Assembly: GCA_027532905.1 (NCBI GenBank)
Contig: JAPZUA010000001.1
Coordinates: forward strand, 599,950-663,949
Direction: 5' to 3'
Length of the DNA: 64,000 nucleotides
DNA from: Magnetospirillum sp.
GTDB taxonomy: Bacteria; Pseudomonadota; Alphaproteobacteria; CACIAM-22H2
Part shown: piece by piece, positions 61,936 through 64,000 of the stretch
Layout: each line of letters begins with the position of its first letter
Numbering within the stretch: the stretch's first letter is position 1
Position numbers and translations under genes: made by a program
The notes under the pieces: model-generated
Told to the model about the DNA's origin: nothing
Databases searched by the model: none
What the model saw: the letters and a program-made list of their open reading frames with translations, nothing else

Positions 61936-62798
61936 CGCGGTTCGGGCACCACGCGGTCGAGGGCGACGGTCGCGACATAGGGCGCGAAGCCGAGTGCCCG
62001 GACTTTGGCATAGATCTCCTTCAGCATGGCGCCGTCTTCGGGCGGCCAGTACTCAAGCGCCAGCAGCTTCAATTTGGGATTGCGGCGGGCCGCTTCCCGC
62101 AGCATGGCGCTCTCGGCCTCGTGCTGGGGTGCCGGTGCGAGGCGCGCGCGGTTGTTCTGGAAATCCCAGGCCGTCACCAGCGATTCGGCAAGCACCATGT
62201 CGACCGAGTTTTCGACGGCCGGCAGAATGTCGTAGCCGCGATTGAGCACGACGATGGCCGACGGGTGGCGACGCTTGATCGCACGCACGAGTTCGATCGT
62301 GGCGAGCGTCGCCCCGGCAAAGCGCGCGCGGTCGCGCCGTTCGAGATCGGTGCCGGTGTCGACCGTGTCGAGAAACACGCCGTCGAAACCGCGCGCGAGG
62401 ATGGCGGGTACGAGTTCGTCGAGGATGCGCGCGTGCCAGCGCTTGTCGCGGATGTCGACCGCGAACGCACCTTGCCAAGTCGGATTTTCGTCGAGCAGCA
62501 GCCCTTGCTGCCGCACCTCGTCGAAATAGCTGCGCGTGCGGTGCACCTCGCCCACACTCAGATAGCCAATGGCGAGCGTTTTGCGCGCGCGCAAAGGTCC
62601 GAGATCGGGATGCCGGTCGCTGTCGAAAACCACCATGTCGAAGGGAGCAAATGCCTCGGGCGGTGCCGCATCGGCGTAGTACACGGCCCATCGGAACGAT
62701 GGCGGCTGTGCGCGCACCAATCCCAGCAGCGTCGATAACACGAATAGAACCCCACAAAATGTAGCAATCGCGCGAAGCCCCAAAGCCGTTGCAAGCAT
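61932..62798 (-). CDS. PelA hydrolase part (GH114/GH166-like endo-glycosidase)
   Basis: This 288-residue secreted TIM-barrel protein has a signal peptide (IATFCGVLFVLSTLLGLVRAQ), then FRWAVYYADAAPPEAF, GYLSVGEVHRTRSYFD, GVFLDTVDTG, VLNRGYDILP and VDMVLAESLV, where the Glu is a candidate catalytic residue. These motifs match the N-terminal hydrolase domain of PelA, which trims alpha-1,4-GalNAc polymer. The ATG at 62798 is preferred because it gives a proper signal peptide; one 24 codons upstream is the alternative. It is the first gene of the Pel operon. Confidence 0.87.
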   Translation of the reverse strand: MLATALGLRAIATFCGVLFVLSTLLGLVRAQPPSFRWAVYYADAAPPEAFAPFDMVVFDSDRHPDLGPLRARKTLAIGYLSVGEVHRTRSYFDEVRQQGLLLDENPTWQGAFAVDIRDKRWHARILDELVPAILARGFDGVFLDTVDTGTDLERRDRARFAGATLATIELVRAIKRRHPSAIVVLNRGYDILPAVENSVDMVLAESLVTAWDFQNNRARLAPAPQHEAESAMLREAARRNPKLKLLALEYWPPEDGAMLKEIYAKVRALGFAPYVATVALDRVVPEPR

Positions 62799-62904
62799 CT
62801 GCGCATAAGCCCCAAACGATGGCCAAATCGGCCTGCGAATCGATTTCCGAATCGAGGAAGATTCTACCATTTTTCACTCTGTCAAATGCGGCGAAGATAG
62901 GTTC

Positions 62905-62954
62905 CGCAACGTCGTTCGCAGCGGCATTCGCAACGTCATTTGCAAAATGCAAAT
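62905..62954. promoter_or_regulatory. Candidate operator cluster upstream of the Pel operon
   Basis: A perfect palindrome ATTTGCA-AAA-TGCAAAT occupies 62938-62954. It overlaps the second of two direct repeats, CGCAACGTCGTTCGCA (62905-62920) and CGCAACGTCATTTGCA (62929-62944), which differ at two bases and are 24 bp apart. The cluster lies 107-156 bp from the first pel start and 89-138 bp from the divergent small gene. Spacing near two helical turns fits cooperative binding of a regulator of unknown identity. Confidence 0.5.
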
Positions 62955-63042
62955 ACGCTAAATATTGCGGGCACTGCGCAACGCTTTACGCGGCCGCGCC
63001 AAGCGACTAATGTTCGCTTCCAGCAGTCAGGCGATTTGAAAA

Positions 63043-63276
63043 ATGTCGATGTTTCGGAACAAGAGCGACGGGTTCAAAGTAGGCGATCGCTTCATCACGA
63101 TCGGCCGCGAAACCCACAACTGGGAAATCGAACTGGTTTTCCAGGACCCGAACAAGATTCCGCATGCGCGCCTGCGGCGGCTCGACAATACGTCGATCCA
63201 GCGCACCTTCTCGTTTGCCGCACTCATGAACCCGGAAATGTTCCGCCGGGCGGCAGTGCCCGAAACGGCGAACTGA
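63043..63276 (+). CDS. Small conserved-looking protein of unknown function (77 aa)
   Basis: This short soluble protein (MSMFRNKSDGFKVGDRFIT) has strand-like stretches (FITIGRETHNWEIELVF, ARLRRLDNTSIQRTF) that suggest a small beta-barrel, possibly SH3-like. I recognise no family. It is divergent from the Pel operon across the operator cluster, and the second-codon ATG at 63049 is an alternative start. A role in Pel control is not supported by anything except position. Confidence 0.55.
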   Translation: MSMFRNKSDGFKVGDRFITIGRETHNWEIELVFQDPNKIPHARLRRLDNTSIQRTFSFAALMNPEMFRRAAVPETAN

Positions 63277-63298
63277 GTTTCAGTACGAACCTACCGGC

Positions 63299-63907
63299 TC
63301 AGCCTTCCGGACGAATCACGCGGCAGCCTGCGTTCATGTCGCGCAGCTTGGCGCAGATGTCGCGCGCGCGCTCTTCGCTGACAGGGCCTGCCTGCACGCG
63401 CACCACTTGGCCGCCGTCCGGCAGCGTGAAAAGCGGCGCCACAAGATCGGTACCCGCAAGAATCTCGCCATATTGGCGCGCCAAACGGCGGAATTCGCGC
63501 TGAGCGGATTCAGGCGTGGGCACGGTTGCGATCTGCACGCGCCAATGCTCGAGCCCGCCGACAGGATTGCCAGACGAGAGCGCCGCCGTTGCGGGCGTTG
63601 CGTCGGTTGCGCGCAGAAACGCCAATTGCTCGCGCGCGCGCGCGTGGCCCTTCTGGGCAGCCTGGCGCCAGAGCTGCTCGGCACGCGCCATGTTGGCAGC
63701 GACGCCGTCGCCGTTGGCATAGAGCGTTCCGAGCGCATATTGCGCATCGGCGTTTTCCGCTTCGGCTAACGGTGCGAGAATTTGCCGCGCCAGTTCCCAA
63801 TGCCCGCGTTTCAGCGCGTCGCTCGCACTGCGCATATCCTGTGCGGACGCCGGAAGCGCCCAGAGCCCAAGCAAAACCGCCACGAGAATCCGCCCCAGAC
63901 CGGCCAT
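63299..63907 (-). CDS. Secreted Sel1-repeat/SPOR-domain protein
   Basis: This 202-residue periplasmic protein has a signal peptide (to ASAQ, ~23), one or two Sel1-like repeats at ~30-95 (DAQYALGTLYANGDGVAANM, AEQLWRQAAQKGHARAREQL) and a SPOR domain at ~120-202 (EHWRVQIATVPTPESAQREF, VVRVQAGPVSEERARDICAK). SPOR domains bind denuded peptidoglycan at division sites. A link with cell-wall remodelling or polymer export at the envelope is plausible but unproven. It begins upstream of 63907 with no partner visible before the window ends. Confidence 0.88.
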   Translation of the reverse strand: MAGLGRILVAVLLGLWALPASAQDMRSASDALKRGHWELARQILAPLAEAENADAQYALGTLYANGDGVAANMARAEQLWRQAAQKGHARAREQLAFLRATDATPATAALSSGNPVGGLEHWRVQIATVPTPESAQREFRRLARQYGEILAGTDLVAPLFTLPDGGQVVRVQAGPVSEERARDICAKLRDMNAGCRVIRPEG

Positions 63908-64000
63908 CGACCCTGCACTCCGTTTTTGCGCGAATGAAATGCGACTCGGCGATTCTACGCGATTCGCATCGAGTCGCGCAGCTCTCGAATGGCGATGACG

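Noticed and set aside
1..64000. CRISPR arrays
   Set aside because: No regularly spaced direct repeats were found; repeats at 62905-62944 are only two units.

Overview
The window looks like a chromosome segment of a high-GC alphaproteobacterium, probably near Rhodospirillales. The support is strongly GC-biased third codon positions, an xseB-ispA-dxs-tlyA block, a Rickettsia-17-kDa-type lipoprotein, a cobalamin riboswitch, a Zur-like palindrome beside a COG0523 GTPase, and many 1-4 bp start/stop overlaps. No genus can be named. I found no rRNA or tRNA gene, CRISPR array, transposase or phage gene.

Layout. (1) 1-5.2 kb: a PadR-type regulator converges with a minus-strand operon (DUF1636 protein, family-5 solute-binding protein, two Dpp/Nik-type permeases) headed by a cobalamin riboswitch; no ATPase gene is present. 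A DUF1826 gene and a COG0523 GTPase diverge from a Zur-like operator. (2) 6.3-10.3 kb: a CUT1-type sugar ABC transporter, also without an ATPase, followed by an SDR dehydrogenase. A decayed copy of the 3' end of that SDR gene lies on the other side of the transporter. (3) 10.3-15.5 kb: two small unknown genes, a universal stress protein, a fused APH/AAA kinase, a CDF exporter, pdxH and a 17-kDa-antigen lipoprotein. (4) 15.6-23.3 kb: fabI-aroC-membrane protein-nucleoside transporter on plus, meeting the isoprenoid cluster xseB-ispA-dxs-tlyA on minus. (5) 23.4-25.97 kb: a low-GC two-gene island with a lipoprotein of unknown family and a secreted trypsin-like protease. (6) 26-38 kb, all minus: sthA, a CBS protein, a patatin, a taurine/nitrate-type ABC transporter, an HDAC-family deacetylase, an FkbM methyltransferase, pdxJ, pdxA, a PhyH dioxygenase and a cNMP-binding/EAL protein. 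(7) 38.2-48.97 kb: an RND efflux pair, an FAD oxidoreductase, a periplasmic unknown, a His-rich CDF zinc exporter, an inositol-monophosphatase-family enzyme, a polytopic transporter and RlmM. (8) 48.97-62.8 kb: a nine-gene minus-strand Pel exopolysaccharide operon. (9) 63-64 kb: a small unknown gene and a Sel1/SPOR protein.

The most distinctive content is the Pel locus. PelA is split into hydrolase and deacetylase genes, PelB is split into TPR and beta-barrel genes, PelD ends after its GAF domain and so lacks the degenerate GGDEF domain that binds c-di-GMP in Pseudomonas, no PelC is recognisable, and a PelX-like epimerase closes the operon. The low-GC lipoprotein/protease pair is the best candidate for an acquired, undescribed two-component secreted module. 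All functions come from reading the sequence, without database searches.
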